Positions 4,068 through 5,336 of a DNA stretch of 5,336 bases are shown here, one piece after another. This stretch comes from Candidatus Saccharibacteria bacterium UBA3304 (GTDB taxonomy: Bacteria > Patescibacteriota > Saccharimonadia > Saccharimonadales > Saccharimonadaceae), in the NCBI GenBank assembly GCA_002361425.1, contig DESW01000015.1:1-5336 (forward strand), in the 5' to 3' direction. The translations under genes were made by a program, and so were the position numbers. The notes below the pieces were generated by a model that saw only the letters and a list, made by a program, of their open reading frames with translations, did no database searches and was not told the origin of the DNA. Positions within the stretch are counted from its first letter, which is position 1; every line of letters starts with the position of its first letter.

Positions 4068-5116
4068 TTCTTCTCGTCGGAAGGCTGAGATTCTTCTTCA
4101 ACCTCAGCACCAGCCTCGACAGTAATCATTTCTTCAATTTTGTTGTCGGCACGAATCTGATTCATGACCTCGCCAAACTCAGTAAAGCGGATCCAAACGG
4201 AATCATACTGAACACGGTTGCCTTCGCGAGCGGTCAACTTAACGAAGTAGTAGCCATCACCGTTCTTGGAGACAAACTTCTCAGATACATCACCGACCTC
4301 CTTGAGTGCAGCTGCAGCAGCGGCACGACCAGAATCGAGGTTGTTTGATTCGACAAGCTCAGTAAGCGTTTCTAGCTCGATAATCTCGTTGTTTTCATAC
4401 TTCTTGGCGATAGCCTTAAGGTCGTTACTAGACTTCAGTTCTTCCGTGATAGCATCAGCGAGCTGATTGGCTTTTTTGTCGATCTCGGCAGAATAATTTT
4501 TCTTTGCAAGAGAGAGCTTAATCATGCGACGATATTCGCTCATATCAAGGCCGAAGTTAGTGCGGACGATGCCACTGAAGGCCTCGTTGCTACGGGCTTC
4601 ACCATCAATAGTCTTATGCTCTTTAATAACTGCGTCAATTTCGGCCTCAGTGACAGGCTTGCCGATTTCATCGAGCTTCGCCATTGCGTAGCTATATTCC
4701 TCGGCACTATCGAGCGCGCGGCGCTTGTAGTAGCTGCGAAGGAGATTATCATCATCGGAGTTACCGAGAGCGCCCTGCTGGTGCTCAATAGACTTGATGC
4801 TGCTGCGATAAAGCATGAGATAATCGCTATAGCGAACACTGACGCCGTCAACCTTCGCAACGGGCACACCAAAGGCCTTGGTAAAGCGATACATAACATC
4901 GCCCGTATTCTGAGCCTTATAAAGCTGTACCCAACCGATAATACAGAAGGTCGTAACAGCGACGATAGAAATAAGAATCGTAATAATTACCAAGCGGTGC
5001 TTAGCGTACTGGAATGGATAGCGGAATTTTTTGCCCTTGGCAAGAATCTCCTCGCGGCTTTCCTCGAGGTTTTGTTGGGTGATTGCAGCAGATTTTTTCT
5101 TTTTACCTTTTATCAT
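4049..5116 (-). CDS. Membrane-anchored SurA/PpiC-like chaperone (degenerate parvulin)
   Basis: A 355-residue protein when started at the ATG at 5116. A lysine-rich cytoplasmic N-terminus (residues 1-41) precedes one membrane segment (about 42-63, RLVIITILISIVAVTTFCII). There is no lipobox, so it is probably a type II anchor with the body outside the cell. A SurA-N-like helical domain follows: VAKVDGVSVRYSDYLMLYR (86-104) through the paired helices to about 210. Residues about 215-295 resemble the later part of a parvulin domain, ending VGDVSEKFVSKNGDGYYFVKL (close to Gevs..v.s..G.hivkv). The opening HIL strand and active-site histidine of catalytic parvulins are not visible, so it may be a holdase rather than an isomerase. 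The tail (331-355) is acidic and low-complexity. GGAG lies 10 nt before this ATG; the in-frame ATG at 5137 overlaps a -10 box and is less likely. The gene overlaps the upstream PH-like gene by 14 bp, suggesting translational coupling. Confidence 0.75.
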   Translation of the reverse strand: MIKGKKKKSAAITQQNLEESREEILAKGKKFRYPFQYAKHRLVIITILISIVAVTTFCIIGWVQLYKAQNTGDVMYRFTKAFGVPVAKVDGVSVRYSDYLMLYRSSIKSIEHQQGALGNSDDDNLLRSYYKRRALDSAEEYSYAMAKLDEIGKPVTEAEIDAVIKEHKTIDGEARSNEAFSGIVRTNFGLDMSEYRRMIKLSLAKKNYSAEIDKKANQLADAITEELKSSNDLKAIAKKYENNEIIELETLTELVESNNLDSGRAAAAAALKEVGDVSEKFVSKNGDGYYFVKLTAREGNRVQYDSVWIRFTEFGEVMNQIRADNKIEEMITVEAGAEVEEESQPSDEKNQTTEK

Positions 5117-5336
5117 GCCAAGTATTCTCCAATTCATTATACACTGTTTCAGGGTTGCTCACCATGCTGAGCACGAGGTCGCCCGCCTCTGTTTGAATAA
5201 GGATAGAACCATAGTTAAAGAGGGTAGCAAACATACCGTGAACGCCGAAGCTCATATTCTGAATATGACCGAGTTCTAGATCGACGACGCTACGATTAAA
5301 GAGGCCTTTTTGACGGACCTGGCGCAAGCGCTGATT
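5103..5336 (-). CDS. PH-like (bPH) domain protein, C-terminal part, cut by window edge
   Basis: The frame is open from the right edge to a TAA at 5105-5103 (77 residues). It begins NQRLRQVRQKGLFNRSVV, matching the TNQRl-type strand that opens the recognisable core of bacterial PH-like (bPH2) domains. Beta strands follow (DLELGHIQNMSF, YGSILIQTEAGD) with a closing helix (NPETVYNELEN). The N-terminal membrane segments lie outside the window. The family is clear from this pattern, but its cellular role is not established. A TTG at 5327 is in frame but sits in the middle of the domain, so it is not the start. The end overlaps the SurA/PpiC-like gene by 14 bp, so the two are probably one operon of envelope proteins. 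Confidence 0.75.
   Translation of the reverse strand, partial: NQRLRQVRQKGLFNRSVVDLELGHIQNMSFGVHGMFATLFNYGSILIQTEAGDLVLSMVSNPETVYNELENTWHDKR
5127..5141 (-). promoter_or_regulatory. -10 box and Shine-Dalgarno for the SurA/PpiC-like gene
   Basis: On the minus strand TATAAT (5141-5136) is followed by GGAG (5130-5127) 10 nt before the ATG at 5116. Initiation about 7 nt past the box would fall at or next to the GGAG, so this internal promoter would give a very short leader. No clear -35 is seen. The GGAG lies inside the end of the upstream PH-like frame and can also serve coupled translation of a longer mRNA. It argues against the ATG at 5137, which overlaps the -10. Confidence 0.45.

Noticed and set aside
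5117..5137. Upstream ATG for the SurA/PpiC-like gene (seven extra residues)
   Set aside because: It overlaps a TATAAT box and has no ribosome-binding site, while the ATG at 5116 has GGAG 10 nt upstream and starts a typical lysine-rich cytoplasmic tail.
4616..5170. Plus-strand open frame of 184 codons opposite the chaperone gene
   Set aside because: It has no domain signal and no promoter or RBS, and it lies across a well-supported minus-strand gene and its overlap with the PH-like gene.

Overview
The window reads like a piece of a Patescibacteria/CPR genome, most likely Candidatus Saccharibacteria (TM7) or a close relative. This is an inference. It rests on compact genes with very short intergenic gaps, a small bacterial PH-like membrane protein of the kind common in that group, a DnaJ-family protein under a CIRCE operator, and near-consensus sigma70-type promoters placed so close to start codons that several mRNAs would be leaderless. 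The standard genetic code fits: TGA ends the rRNA methyltransferase gene, and no frame needs TGA read as sense.

Layout, left to right. (1) 1-313, minus: N-terminal part of a PH-like membrane protein that runs off the window, with its own promoter and Shine-Dalgarno leader (314-375). (2) 378-1271, minus: a zinc-finger-less (class B) DnaJ-type co-chaperone, preceded by a CIRCE inverted repeat (1291-1318) that lies over its promoter. (3) 1319-2269, minus: an EamA/DMT-type multi-pass transporter. (4) 2295-3104, plus: a small MscS-type mechanosensitive channel. Genes 3 and 4 diverge from one 13-bp palindrome made of two back-to-back TATAAT boxes, each exactly 13 bp from its ATG. (5) 3105-3194: a 90-bp gap with a minus-strand terminator, two short hairpins and a second copy of the tRNA 3' end. 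(6) 3195-3269, minus: tRNA-Gly(CCC) with encoded CCA. (7) 3330-4067, plus: a SpoU/TrmH-family RNA 2'-O-methyltransferase with a consensus promoter interleaved with that of the tRNA. (8) 4049-5116, minus: a membrane-anchored SurA/PpiC-like chaperone, tail-to-tail overlapping the methyltransferase by 19 bp. (9) 5103-5336, minus: C-terminal end of another PH-like protein, overlapping the start of the chaperone gene.

The genes share an envelope, stress and translation theme rather than one pathway: membrane proteins (PH-like, EamA, MscS), protein folding inside (DnaJ) and outside (SurA/PpiC-like) the membrane, and translation (tRNA-Gly, rRNA/tRNA methyltransferase). I see no mobile-element genes, CRISPR array or defence system. 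The most unusual signals are in the non-coding sequence: the symmetric bidirectional leaderless promoter, the duplicated tRNA 3' end, and the variant CIRCE on a leaderless dnaJ-like gene. No stretch longer than 300 bases lacks a gene.
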